In this document: positions 21,919 through 33,408 of the stretch, in pieces
How the letters are laid out: each line of letters opens with the position of its first letter
Position numbering within the stretch: position 1 is the first letter of the stretch
Assembly: GCA_001414485.1 (NCBI GenBank)
Contig: LLEY01000151.1
Span: 62,001-126,000, forward strand
Length of the DNA: 64,000 nt
Reading direction: 5' to 3'
From: Calycina herbarum
Taxonomy: Eukaryota; Ascomycota; Leotiomycetes; Helotiales; Pezizellaceae
The notes under the pieces: generated by a model
Seen by the model: the letters and a program-made list of their open reading frames with translations, nothing else
Database searches by the model: none
What the model was told of the DNA's origin: nothing
Program-made: the position numbers and the translations under genes

Positions 21919-23504
21919 TTTGGTGTTGAATTCTTGGTTGATGAGTAGATGGAAAGTTGCTGACAATTGTCTTTCTGTTGAGAGGCCGAGCAGCCGTTTT
22001 ATTGCACGAGCCCGGGCTCCCACTCAACGCAATTTCGCCTGCCTCGGAAACCGAAAAGCTTATGGTCACACCAGGTGAATCTCGCCCAAGTACGTAAAAC
22101 CAACGAGCTTCACCTTATTAAGACCTCACTTTGTTGAGCAATTTTCCTCCCATACTCTCTCTCTCGACTCGGTAAGAGTCCCTGCCAAAGCAAAGTTCCT
22201 CGTACACCTGAACAATACATAATCAAAGAATACTATTTTAAAGCGCCTAGAACAATCAAGTTGATCTAATAGAGTAGCATACGATGATTAGAAGCAAAGG
22301 AAATCTATCTGGTGAACTCTTCTTGTAAGTTTATGTATTTTGTTTTATTATGCCAAATTTTTAAGATAAAGTATTTTTGAGGGTTCACGAAGAACGATAA
22401 TAGGGACGATTACATGGCTATTTTCTATCAGGAACATTCGTCTAAACGCCCACCCACGTTTGTAGGCCTAATTCTCTCTGTTGGAAAGCAGCTCAAGTGC
22501 ACAGCATAATGCACTCAGGTTGGTTTCGGAGTTTGTTGAATTTGTTACTTGTTCCATTATACAACCCACATCTTGGTCTCCAGAGAAATTGGGAGAATTG
22601 TCTTGTTCATTCGCGTCTGAAAAGGCAAGGTTGGACCATTCTTTCCAAGTTGGTTGATACAAGAAAGGGCGATGCTACCTTGGTGTTGAAGACCCAATGG
22701 AAGTTTGCTAATTACAACTCAAGTTTGTACTATAGTCCGCCTGAGGGAGTCCTCAGCGACCGGTAAGAGCTTGGTTGTTTTAAAAATAGGCAAGAAAAGA
22801 ATACTTTATTTCCTCGAGTTTTTTATTATTTGTAACGCGGAGTCATTCCCAGGATTCGCCATTCGTTTCCACACTTGGTGCACTGTACAAGCAATGCCCG
22901 TTCTACTACTTGGGACGAAATAGCCTTTCCTAATCTGAGATTCTTTCCCTTGGTACAAGTGATCTTGCATTGCCGATTTATTCTACTTTATTATATACCT
23001 TGGTCATTTGCTCGCGATTCGCTGGTTGCACTCTAGGCTAAAATGTCACTCTTTTTGAATCAAGAGGAGCATTCCCGAGAACGGCAGATGCGGGAATTGT
23101 GTTTTAACCTTAATTGAAAAGCGGGCCAGTCATGTCCATATTACCTCCCAATTGTCCAATCCCGTTCGTGGTGTTTGCAATCTCTTTAATTTCAACCGCC
23201 AAGTCCAGCCTTGTTTGCCTGGCGCAGGATGTTGATGCTCAATTAAAAAATAGCTCTCAATTACCAGAGTAGTCTTGTGCGTCACAGAATGACCGCAGGC
23301 AAATTGAACCTTGACCTCCAACAATTTTGGAAAGTACATTTGATTGAGTGTATGGCTGGCCCTGGGTCATATCTATAAATATGAAGCACCGGTCTGGAAT
23401 AACTCTTTGGATTTGGAGACTCGGAAATACTTAAAGCCTCGATTCACCAAAGGACTTCTCTACTTCTTTTTTTGATCATTGATACGCATATTTGCTCGTC
23501 AAAA
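21919..23504. other. Gene-poor spacer
   Basis: Contains promoters of the DUF2231 gene (minus) and of the cytochrome gene (plus; TATAAATA near 23,371). No convincing ORF; the 60-90 residue frames at 22,470-22,920 and 23,130-23,339 lack support. Confidence 0.5.
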
Positions 23505-24186
23505 ATGCTTCTTTCCACTCTAATTGCCGGCGTCTTCGCGTTTGGCGCAGTTGCTGTCCCATATACGGAGAAAGGATCAGGGATAACTTTCTCTGCACGA
23601 GTTGATCCCAAAGTTACCTTCGGCGTCGTGCTTTCAACAACATCAACCACTGATTTCATCGGTCTGATCATTGGTCAAGGCACAGGTTGGACTGGGATTT
23701 CTCTCGGTGGGCCGATGACCCAAAACGCTCTACTCATAGCAGCATGGCCAAATAACAACACACTCCTTGCCTCGTTCCGCAAAACTGCGTACGACCACCC
23801 CAATATACATGTCCCAAGATCAGGTTTCAATACTAACCTTCACATACAGCACCTACGGAAGTCCAGCAGTCGCCAAAGGAACCTTTGCCATGTACCCTAT
23901 CGCAAACGGCACATATACAAACTCCACCCATTTCACATACACCTTCCTCTGTTCCAAATGCATATCAACTGATGGCTCAACCTTCGACGCGACGGAAACG
24001 GGTGCTACTATTGGGTGGGCTCATAATACCGCGTCTCCGACTACCAAGACGAATGTTACGACCACTTTCACTCGACATAATTCCCAGGGCAATTTTGCGT
24101 TGGATATTGTCGCGGGGAAGTCGCCGACTTATGAACAGTGGTCTACTTATGCGAATGGGAGTACCCCTATGAAGTTCAAGGCTTGA
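23505..24186 (+). CDS. Secreted AA8-like cytochrome (cellobiose-dehydrogenase cytochrome domain)
   Basis: Exons 23505-23788 and 23850-24186; donor GTACGA, branch ATACTAACC, acceptor CAG; 206 residues. A signal peptide is evident (MLLSTLIAGVFAFGAVAVP). The mature part is a single b-type cytochrome domain as in cellobiose dehydrogenase: likely axial Met71 in GGPMTQNALLIAAWPN and His153 in IGWAHNTAS, with Cys129/Cys132 (LCSKC) as a probable disulfide. No dehydrogenase domain, carbohydrate-binding module or membrane anchor follows, so this is a stand-alone redox protein, possibly an electron partner for extracellular oxidoreductases. Ligand assignment is by pattern, not by alignment. Confidence 0.75.
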
Positions 24187-25656
24187 TAGAGCAATTGAAG
24201 GACGTGGGGTTGGAGTGAAGGTTAGTGGTGGAAGGTTTAAATTGTAAATATCGGGGGGGCTTGGTCAATTGACGATTGATTTATAGGGCCTGGTATATAT
24301 AAGATGTGATGGTAGAAGCCGCACATTCGCTAGCCGAGCGCAGAAGGAAAGGAATATTGAAGTACAAAATTCCAGAAAGATACTTCCATGGCTCGTTACA
24401 CAACATAGTTCTTCAATGCGGGGTTGATGGTTTTCATTGATGAGAGTTTGGAGGTCGAGGTTATTTACTTTCCCACGCTTTTGCGTTTATCCAGATCGAT
24501 CGGCAGTCGTTTGGTGCGGGTGTCCGTCATTTTCTCTGTTTAGCCTGAATGTGTGGTTTTGAGATGGGATCCTGCGAGAGCTGGGAGTTGAGAATTGGCA
24601 CTGAGTTTCGTGCATACTGGTGTTTTGAAGTGCAAAGGGTTAGCAAAGGTGGACATTAGAAAGGCAAGTCGAGTCGAGTCAGTGGGGATAGTTGAGCTAT
24701 TAATCTCGTCCCTACCTGGCGGCTACTTGCCGAATACGAATCACGAAACTTACTTTCTCCCTCCGACAAGAGACCATTCGATTTCTCAAACCAACAAAAG
24801 TTATATCTCGCATCCTATAGTTCATAGATTTCCCAATCCAGATACGACTTTCCCCCCCCTTTTTCAAGATCCCAAGCCAACGTATGTTTTATCACGAGGT
24901 CCACGCCCCGGATTTTTGATATCCCGTATGATACATAAACTGATCCGCTTATGTACTTGCTGATCAACGATTATATGCGCTGATGCTATAAGTCACTTAT
25001 AAGGCACCAAGTATGAAGATCCACAGAGTTTCGGATGCCGGCAGCTGAGGAACCTGGCAGTGGCGCTGGTGCACAGCGGAGAGTTTTCAAGCCCGAGAGT
25101 GGTTTGACACGGAGATCAAACGGCGACCTCGCAATGGCCATTTTCGGCCTTCGGAAGAAAAGAGATCGGTGTGCAGGCGAGGATGCGAGGGGTTTTTGGG
25201 GTTGTGGATGGCTGGATGGGGTTTCCCCATATTTCCAGAAGCGCGAAGGGGTGATCAGACAGCTCGCTTAGCACACCCTCCCCCTGTCGAAACTTGGGAT
25301 GCGTCAATATTGATATGTGTACCATGGTTGACATGTTGATGTGAAAATCTTTGGTGTGAGTTTTGGCATGGAGATGGGATGATGGGCGAACCGTGACGCA
25401 ATTGTTGTCTTGGGATGAACTAGATAGACGCTTGAGTTGAGGGTATAAGATGGATGATTTGGACCGTTGAAATGGGTTTTTTTCGTTCATCTCATCTTCA
25501 TTCCAAATCTTCATCTCATCTCTTCACTTTCTTTTACGATCTGGTTATCGTTCCTTATTTTTGCATTACATTCTTTTTTTGATAATCTTCATTCTTTAAA
25601 TTTTTATAAACACTCACTCGAATTTTTAAACCCCCCAATCTTTCAATACCGCAAAA
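24187..25656. other. Spacer, promoter of BAS2-like gene
   Basis: No coding sequence recognised over 1.4 kb. The last ~150 bp before 25657 are strongly pyrimidine-rich, as in highly expressed fungal promoters/5' UTRs. Confidence 0.5.
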
Positions 25657-26148
25657 ATGGTTCGCATTAGCTTCGCTGTTGTTCTTGCTTGTATGTTCCA
25701 CTTCCTTCCTATCCGAACATCATCATATTAATCTGCTTCCAGTCACTGCCTCCGTCCTCGCTGTCACTCCAAACGTTGCTGGTGCTAAGAACGTCGGTGC
25801 CGCCAATGGCGCTCAGTAAGTGTCATTCATCTCAACATATTCAGCATCAAGAACTGACCGTGATTCCTAGATTCATCACTGGAGGATGCACATCCGATGC
25901 CGACTGTTCCTCAGCATGCTGCGCCGGGAACCCAACCGTAGGCGTCTGCTCTGCCGAAGCAGCTGCTTTACAAGCTGGAAAGACTGGATGCGGTTTCACC
26001 GATCCTAATGCTGCTGCCACTGGTCAGTTCCCTCTTCCCACCTCTTCTCCTCTATGAATCTTCCCAAAAGCTAATTGTCTATCAAATAGTCACCGCAGCA
26101 AAGGCCCAAGTTGCCAAGCAAGGTTTCCGTCGTTCCCCAGTCGCATAA
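25657..26148 (+). CDS. Small secreted Cys-rich protein, BAS2-like
   Basis: Exons 25657-25690, 25743-25815, 25871-26022 and 26090-26148, all GT-AG, 105 residues. Signal peptide MVRISFAVVLAFTASVLA, then NVGAANGAQFITGGC, CTSDADCSSACCAGN, GVCSAEAAALQAGKTGCGF and a basic end. The ordered Cys pattern C..C..CC..C..C and the phrase QFITGGC-x-SDADC match the biotrophy-associated secreted protein 2 (BAS2) family first described in Magnaporthe, which is widespread in plant-associated ascomycetes. Role in host interaction is inferred from the family; the protein could equally be a general secreted protein. Four exons for 105 residues keep perfect phase. Confidence 0.8.
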
Positions 26149-26591
26149 ACGAGTTAACTGTATATAAATTATGGCGTAGGGGATTTGGGTGACTTAGTGG
26201 GGAGGAAGATTTTTGGATGCTTGGATGTATGTCACACACACCACTTAGAATTATCGCGGCCTGGAATGGGGAATGAATTCAAGACAAAACCAACAAACAG
26301 AAATAATTGACTGGTCGGAGAGGTGCGGTGACTTTGTGTGCGAGAGTTTGGCAATGTTTCAAAGAGGTAAGAGAGAAGGAAAACGAGACTCGAGCAGCGG
26401 TGTTATCTTAATATTGACAGAAGGTTCTACGAAACTTAAGGTCTAACTGGAAGTAAATGCACGACGCATCAAACTTTGATGTTATCTCAGTTCCTCAACC
26501 CCACAAAAAAGAAGAATCGTTACGCCCACCCGCTACGACAAGGCAGACTAACCGAATTAGGGAAGGATACTTAGTTAAGGCGACGATTCTT
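26149..26591. other. Spacer
   Basis: 3' flanks of the BAS2-like gene and of the NLR-like relic; no coding sequence seen. No TPR or ankyrin-like repeats continue the NLR frame here. Confidence 0.5.
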
Positions 26592-28940
26592 CTATGAGAG
26601 TCTGAGACAGTATAGTAATGGCTTTAGTGCCGTTCGTCTATTTACATCCCATAGTGAGGGATTGTGGACTGCCATGCGTTCAGGAACTGGCCAAACCGCC
26701 TTGATCAGTGCTACACCCTTAGTAAAGTTCACACGTCGCTCGTTCAGATTCATTCTGAGTTGGCAAGAGGCCTGGACTAGCCGGTGCATTCGCAGTTCCT
26801 TTCCATCGACACTTTGAGACACGAGATTGCTGCGACAGAGTCCGCTGTGGCATTTCCAAAACTTCCGTGTTGTATCCATGAAACTTAGGTCTGACTCTTT
26901 GGCTTTAGCGGCACCCTCTTTAAGCATGGTTATTTGAAGTCGGTCGGGGTCAAGAAAAGCCATGGCCTTGATCAGGCTCTGTTGATCGTCATTCAACCTG
27001 TCAAAATTCATGTTCCACACAGTCCTCAAAGAATATGTGTAGGCGTTGTCGCCTCTTGAAAGAAACACGTCCTCGCAATCCTCAATGATGTCCCTTTCAT
27101 CATATGCTTCGAGGAATTGAACGAGACTGAAATTTTCGTTCAACACGATGCTTGCGGCTTGACTGATTCCAAGGGGAAGATAGCCAATCTTTTCGACAAT
27201 TATCTTTGCTGCCTCGCGTTCTTCTTGCACGGATTGCTCTAACATCCTAGTCCGATTCCTGCTTGTCAGGTTGAGTAATAGCTCCATCGCATTTTCCTCA
27301 TCTAGTTCTGTGAGCTCCAAGCCCGGGTGATGATCCATCATCACTTGGTCCCGACTGGTGATTAAAACAGAGCCTTTAGGGTTCGTCCCTGGCCAAAACT
27401 CTCTCATTAGTTCCTCTTTGTCATCGCTATCCAAATTATCGAATATAAATAGAAAGTTTGTTTCTAAAAGAATTTAGTTCTGGCAAATAGAAAGAAGAAT
27501 CAATATTGCCGATATTCTGGAGGCAATCTTTCACAGCCTGCTTCGCCTGAAGGCTGTTCAAGTCACCGAATCCTAATTCTCTCGCAAAAAGAATAAAGCT
27601 TTCAGAGAGTTTGGTTTGACCGTGAGAATCTGCCCAAAGAATAACTGGGTATATATCTTTGTGGCTGAGGCAATAGCTTAGCGCAATCTGTGTTTTTCCC
27701 ATGCCACCCAGGCCAGCCACAACGTGAACCCGTTGCTTCAATGTATCACCAGCTGTGGGATCTAAAACTTGGTGGATGTTGGACAAGATATTTTTTCTCC
27801 ACAAAGTTTGCACTGATTTCGTAAGAACTCATCACATGGCATGGAATTTTCGCCTCTCGGCGAGGGGTAGCAGCGCTTTCAACAACTTCGTGGCCTGATG
27901 TGGTTATTCAGAAAAATGCTCATGGTAGAATAGATAAAGCACTTACCTATTACTTCAATCCTTAGAGCAGAAGTAGCCTGACTCAACTCTGGAATCATCG
28001 TCCAAGTTGCAACACTATCCTCGAGTTCATCAGAAGGCCACATGTTTCTGGCTGCTGGCGGACATGTGTGGTCCACCAACTCTGAAATAGTTCTCATAAA
28101 AGACTCAAAGAAACCTTGACTGTCTGTGTCTCCGCGGTGAGGATACATGGTGAGTTTACCGTGATATTTCTTGACCTCTATCAGTTTCTCATTATCCCAG
28201 CCAAGCGAGGATATACTTTCTGTGCACAACTTTGTTGCGTTAGAAGGATCTCCCATGGAATAAATATGTAACTTACGCATTCTCCCTTCCTGCTGAACAT
28301 TGCTGATAGGCCACCAGGAACTATCGTTGTCTTCATCTCATAAAGCACCCGAACAGGAAACGTACATCGGAGTAAACGGAACCTTTCCATGACATCTTTG
28401 AGGATGTTCCAGTCTTCAGCTTTCCGAAGAGACTCAACTGCATCGTGTTTCCTTTTCGTTCCAAACTCTACAGCAGCACACTTCAGGCAAACATCCTCAA
28501 GTCCTGGGTACGCTTCATCATTCAGACACGCGAGAAATACAATGCCACCCGTATTGTCGAAAATATTCCGAAAGTCGGGGGTCTCTTCGCAATCAAGATA
28601 GCCTTTGTGCGTGGTTAGACTGGTTCTGAACAAGTTTTGTGGATCATGTATACACCTTCTTCAATATCAACGCACCGAAGCTGTAGCAAATAAATATGAT
28701 CGGTCGTTTATCTGAACCTTCTCTTCTGTGCACCAAGCTGTATAACAAACTTTCAGCCTCATTTTCGAGGCCCCTCCATGAAGTATCTGAGGACTCTTTG
28801 GCAAAGTCATATTGAAATGCCATTATTCTCGCCTGAGGGACTCGATGGCTGAGGACTTCGCGAAGCCATTTTTGGTGATCTTTGAGCTTGTATTGGGGGT
28901 GCAAAGTTGGGAGTCCGGGGATGGATACAATACTAGACAT
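26592..28940 (-). pseudogene. Decayed NLR-like gene: alpha/beta-hydrolase plus NB-ARC
   Basis: Fungal STAND proteins of this layout are thought to act in non-self recognition. In order: an esterase-like N-terminus (IVSIPGLPTLHPQ, nucleophile motif CYSFGAL), a linker with SLGWDNEKLI, then NB-ARC with P-loop AGLGGMGKT (near 27,700), Walker B FLFIFDNLD, GSVLITSRD, GYLPLGISQAA and MHRLVQ. The frame is broken: GHEVVESAATPRREAKIPCH runs into the NB-ARC in the wrong frame, repairable by one base in the A6 run near 27,805. Two more joins (near 28,640 and 28,260) could not be made to agree in phase. A GC-AG intron (27464-27509) is needed for Walker B. The coding frame stops right after the NB-ARC/winged-helix part, with no TPR or ankyrin repeats. 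Start at 28940 is tentative. Confidence 0.7.
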
Positions 28941-29568
28941 TATCGTCAAAATGGAATAATCAAGGGACAAGGTGAGTTGCTACCTACTCCAGACTCGGAT
29001 GCCGCTCACCATCATAAATTACTGGCAGAGAAATCATATTGAACCCGTTTTGAGGATAAATTATCTCTAGTTCCAGACAAAAAATGGAAAGTTTGAAGCT
29101 CGTGTCCGTAACATTCATTGGTATTGGGGTCGTAATGGGTGGATTGCCTGGTGTGGCCCATTCTCAGCGCTCAAGCTCTCTGTTTGAGACCTTTGAAATT
29201 AGCCTGCACAAAATGGGTATCAGGTGTGGGAAAATCCCGTTCTCTGTGCAACTCGAGATAAGATGTATGTTTGCGTGTCGAGAGATACTACTGGATGGTG
29301 TGAAATTGCAAACGCCCGGCTTTGCTGGAGAGCCAACCAGTACGATACTCGCTAAGGTTGGGCAGCCCCTGAAACTTGCCAAATGGACAATTTTGATAAA
29401 TTCGCACCTCTACCGGTAGTTGCTGGGGGCATTGATTGTTCTGCCATTAGAATGTGACAGAATCACGACATTTGTCCTTCTCCCTTAACTCGCACGAAGA
29501 GAAAGTATATCAATACCTGCGGTCAAGCTCCTTTCTTTGTTTCATCCGAAAATTGGACTCCGTTCATC
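28941..29568. other. Spacer between NLR-like relic and amidase
   Basis: Divergent promoter region for the two genes. An ATG-initiated ORF (29084-29419, 111 aa) with a hydrophobic start (LVSVTFIGIGVVMGGLPG) lies here; it has no recognised family and may be chance. Confidence 0.4.
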
Positions 29569-31924
29569 ATGGCCCATCGAGCACTTACCCAAATTGTTGC
29601 GGGCGTTAGGTATCTCGTACATCCACAAGTACTGGTATGTCTTCACTCATCCTGGTGGAAAAAGAATGTGTTCTGACTTCCACAGGGCACAGTGACAGAA
29701 ACCTTCTCTCCAGAGAAGATCCGACCAATTGTGCTCATCGAGGATAACCTTCTGCGGGGCGGACAAGCGAGGGTCGCGACGCAGCTTGACTTTTTCGAAC
29801 GTGTCGATGATGTTTACTCGAAGGACTTTGCAGAGACTATAGTTCTTGTTGATACTGGCGCTTCTGTATCGGAGACTTCCACAGCAGCATTGGACAACTC
29901 CTCTGTACTCCATTCTGCTCCCAACTCGACCGTTTCTTCCCTACCCAGCGGTCCATACTTCCTTCAAGGCTCTAATATCCACCAAGCCTGGCGACTATAT
30001 CGAGATGAGTTGGACGCCTTTATCTTCGGTGTGGTGCCACAAGATGTCTTGAAACCTCAGTCGTGTGTTGCTTACATGAAAAATTTTGACTGAACACTAA
30101 CTATCAGCAGGTTTGATGCCTTGAACTTAGTAGATGACGATGGAATCTGGAGAACTATTGCTGTTCCTAGCCGATTGTACTCCAAGTACTCGCCCAACCG
30201 CCCACTCGCTGGCGCCCGACTTTGTCTCAAGGACATATTTCGCTTGAAGGGTGTCAAGACGACAATGATGAGCAGAGCATTTACAGCTCTTCATGAGCCA
30301 GAACATGAAAGTGCGGACTATGTGACAAAGCTCCTAGACCTAGGAGCAGTCATTGTAGGAAAGACCAAAATGACCCAGTTCGCCTCTTCTGATGAGCCTA
30401 CTGATCAGTGGATCGACTTTCACTGCCCATTCAACCCACGCGGTGACATGTACCAGAGCCTTCCGGCAGCTCATCGGGTGCTGCCGCAGCGCTTGCCGGA
30501 TACCAGTGGCTGGATTACTCCATTGCAGGGGATTGTATGTTATCCTTCCCATTGAACTAGGTGTCTACACTCCAACTAACCGTATCCAGCTGCGGGGAGT
30601 GTAAGGGCTCCGGCTACTTGTAATGGTCTCTTCTCTATCAGACCCTCCTTTGACTCAACGTCTATGCAAGGAATTTTCGTGAACTCTCCGTAATGTCCCA
30701 TGACCTCTTTTCTAGTACTTTTGATTATCCTGACGACTCCTACAGTAAATATGATGTAGTCGGGCCATTCAGTCGGAGCCTCAACGATCTTCACCATCTT
30801 GTTGCTCATACATTGAATGTCAGCGACAACTCGACGAAATTTCCAACGAAAATTCTATACCCTCTTGATTTCTTTCCCCACAGCAACCCTAAACACCAAG
30901 CCATGGTTGATGAATTTATCTCGGTCTTGGAAAAATTCCTCGGCACCAAACGTCTCGAGTTCAGCATCGCAGAGCGCTGGGCTCAATGCCCACCTCCCAA
31001 ACTAGAAGGACAGCCCCTCAAAGGGTATCTTGCCAAGGTTCGTCTCTACCCCAAAATGAAATCAGTTAGTAACAGAGTAGAGTGCCTTTTGGTCTTTGTG
31101 TCATGATTATTACCACGAGTTTGACGACTACCGTGACAAATACCTAGCAGCGTTTGGCACCGATGCTTATGAAGGGCCAGTCGTGCATTATAGATGGTTT
31201 GTGCTACCCGCTGGTAGTATTTTAGATCGCTAACAAACCTCTAGGGGCTTCGGTAAGCAAGTTACATCTGAAGAATATGATACGTACTTGGATGAGTTGA
31301 GGATCTTCCGGGAATGGTTCAACGAGAATATTTTCACCTCGAACCCCGAAACTGGCTCTGAGGCGATCATGATCATGCCTTATGGGAGCGCCAATCCCAA
31401 GTATCGTGATTCTGCAAACGAGTAAGAGTTTTTGACCCCTGAAAATCTCTATTTCTTGTTGTTGCTGACATTTCAAAGAGCACCTTCAAGCTCAGGAACC
31501 ATTGGAGAGAAATTTATTTCCCCTGTACTCCACATGCCTCAGTTGGTCTTGCCATGTAGGCCAACCTCCTATTTTGCCAGACAAATCTAATTTTCCTTTA
31601 CAGTTGGCCAAATGCCGTACGAATCACGAATCTCAGGCAGACTTGAGCACCGACCAATCGGGAGTACATTAGTTGGCGCGAAATGTTAATATATCCCTTG
31701 GGGTTCCTGGTAGCGCTAACTCGTTCATAGGAAGCGACTTGATGCTCATCAATCTAGCAAGAGAGGCATTCGAAGCTGCATCATGGCCTACATCGATCAA
31801 CACTGGACGGTACATGTTTCCCTTAGGGGACAATACACGCAATGTTGCTGTTGTCGAGACTGCCGAGGCTAAAGATTCGTTTCTAGAGAAGCAGGGCTCG
31901 ATCATAGCTGCAAGTAAATTGTAG
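29569..31924 (+). pseudogene. Amidase-signature enzyme gene with two inactivating changes
   Basis: Ten exons can be traced: 29569-29634, 29686-30059, 30111-30534, 30590-30689, 30746-31037, 31081-31196, 31245-31421, 31479-31555, 31604-31684 and 31731-31924. The Ser-cisSer-Lys triad of the amidase signature family is recognisable: Lys in VIVGKTKMTQFASS, cis-Ser in PSGSSSGAAAALAGY and Ser in DSAGSVRAPATCNG. The ~150-residue N-terminal region (MAHRALTQIVAGVRYL...) precedes the amidase domain. Two breaks: a 1-nt loss near 30459-30461 (two C where the frame needs three) just before PSGSSSG, and a TGA created across the junction of exons 9 and 10 (31684/31731). Other splice joins agree in phase. Substrate unknown. 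Recent pseudogene or assembly errors. Confidence 0.75.
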
Positions 31925-32844
31925 CCTGGGGCTGAAGCGAGACTTATTCAAAGACATCTTTTCCTTCATTCGACGAAACCATGAAATGTTTTTTAAACCT
32001 CTCTCTCCAGCCTCTAAATTCTAAGTAATTCTTCCAGGTTCCTAGATACCCCAAGACCTGTAATTCTTCTCGTAGTTTGGTCTCTGGATTTATTCGCTGT
32101 AGCCTGTAGTAGGTGGTTAGAAAATTCAATTTCTTTCTGGAAATGAAACGTTTGATAGGAATGTGGAACTCTGGACTGCGGTGATTTGAAGAAATGTCCA
32201 AGAACGGGGATTGGTACTCAGGATGTTCCGTCATTCCTCCAACGCACTCCTTTATGGAATACGAAATAATCCGATTTGAGAGCATGTGTATATTTCCACT
32301 TTTTGATTCTACTAAGAATTTTCGTGTAATACTTTTTATTATCCTAGACCATTTTCACAGAAACAAATCAACAGCTAAACCAACTCCATTCCTCATGTTG
32401 GTAGATCTCTGTGGTATTCAGGGAGTATGGTACTGACATGGAACAAGATCACAACTTGAAAAAAAGTACCTGACTAATTGAGTACTGCTTAACACTGCAT
32501 CCTAAAACCATTTAAAGCTAGATAATAAAAGCTTAATCTCCCAGCCGACAAATGAGAGAGAGAGAGAGGGGGGGGGGGGGGCAGGCGAGAGGCGAAAACG
32601 TGATGTATGGTCACGTGCGACATAAGAACCGAAGGAATGGATAGAGTTGGCTTAGAGAACCATTTGCTCAGACATTTTGATGTATGCTGCTCACTTTTTT
32701 GTATGGTACGAAGCCAATAATGAAAACTTTCAAAGATTTAAATATTACACGTGACATGCTTGGCTGAAAGTGTTTAGCGCAAGGCTGAAATTTCGGGATG
32801 TCCAATTGACTTGAGCTTCAAAGCAACCAACAAACCAGCTCAAT
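31925..32844. other. Spacer, uL11m promoter
   Basis: No ORF supported. Includes a GA-dinucleotide run followed by G14 (32554-32581) and a TCACGTGCGAC element (32611-32621). Confidence 0.5.
32611..32621. promoter_or_regulatory. CACGTG element upstream of uL11m
   Basis: TCACGTGCGAC, about 225 bp before the uL11m ATG. The same 11-mer is found about 175 bp before HSP10. CACGTG is the core bound by bHLH factors such as Cbf1; binding here is inference. Confidence 0.35.
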
Positions 32845-33408
32845 ATGTCGAAAGCACGCGCCGTTAAAGACCAGGTGGTTAAACTGATTGTTGGAGCTGG
32901 ACAGGCGAGTCCCAGTCCGCCTGTTGGTCCTGCATTGGGAAGTAAAGGTGTGAAGTCCATGGATTTTTGCAAGGTATGCTCCAGCTTTATTTTCTCAACC
33001 CCAACCTTCCCCTAGCCATTGGGCATCCCTCGCAAAGGAATGGCATGCTATCCACTGGTATGTGCTAACTTTCAAACAAAGGAATTCAATGCCAGAACAG
33101 CGCATTTAACTCCGGGAGTCCCAACACCAGTCCGCGTTACTGTCCGACCCGATCGAACCTTTCATTTCGAAGTCAGAACACCAACAACATCATATCTACT
33201 GCTCAGTGCGGCACAAGTCGAACCGGTCAAAGGAAAGCTAAAGGGAAAGACGGGAGCGACGATTGTTGGGACGATTAGTCTTAAGCATGTGTATGAGATT
33301 GCGAAGATCAAGCAGAGCGAATTGAGATTGAGCGGGTTGAGTTTGGAGGGTATCGCTAAATGCGTGGTTGCTCAGGCCAAGACAGTTGGTGTCGCCATTA
33401 AGCCATAA
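32845..33408 (+). CDS. Mitochondrial ribosomal protein uL11m
   Basis: Large-subunit protein of the mitochondrial ribosome forming the GTPase-associated stalk base with rRNA. Exons 32845-32973 and 33082-33408; intron of 108 nt with branch GTGCTAACT; 151 residues. Bacterial-type L11 signatures are plain: [53 protein letters not shown] and the C-terminal rRNA-binding block [19 protein letters not shown]. The cytosolic uL11 (Rpl12) lacks this bacterial pattern, so the mitochondrial assignment is firm (yeast MRPL19 equivalent). No long presequence is visible; the basic start [10 protein letters not shown] may suffice. Confidence 0.93.

Noticed and set aside
23130..23339. 69-residue minus-strand ORF containing FACGHSV
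   Set aside because: Has an ATG and a CGH like the microprotein family, but only one cysteine and no CxxC end; probably chance.
29084..29419. 111-residue ORF with a signal-peptide-like start
   Set aside because: Sits in the divergent promoter between two genes, shows no family pattern, and an open frame exists on the opposite strand too.
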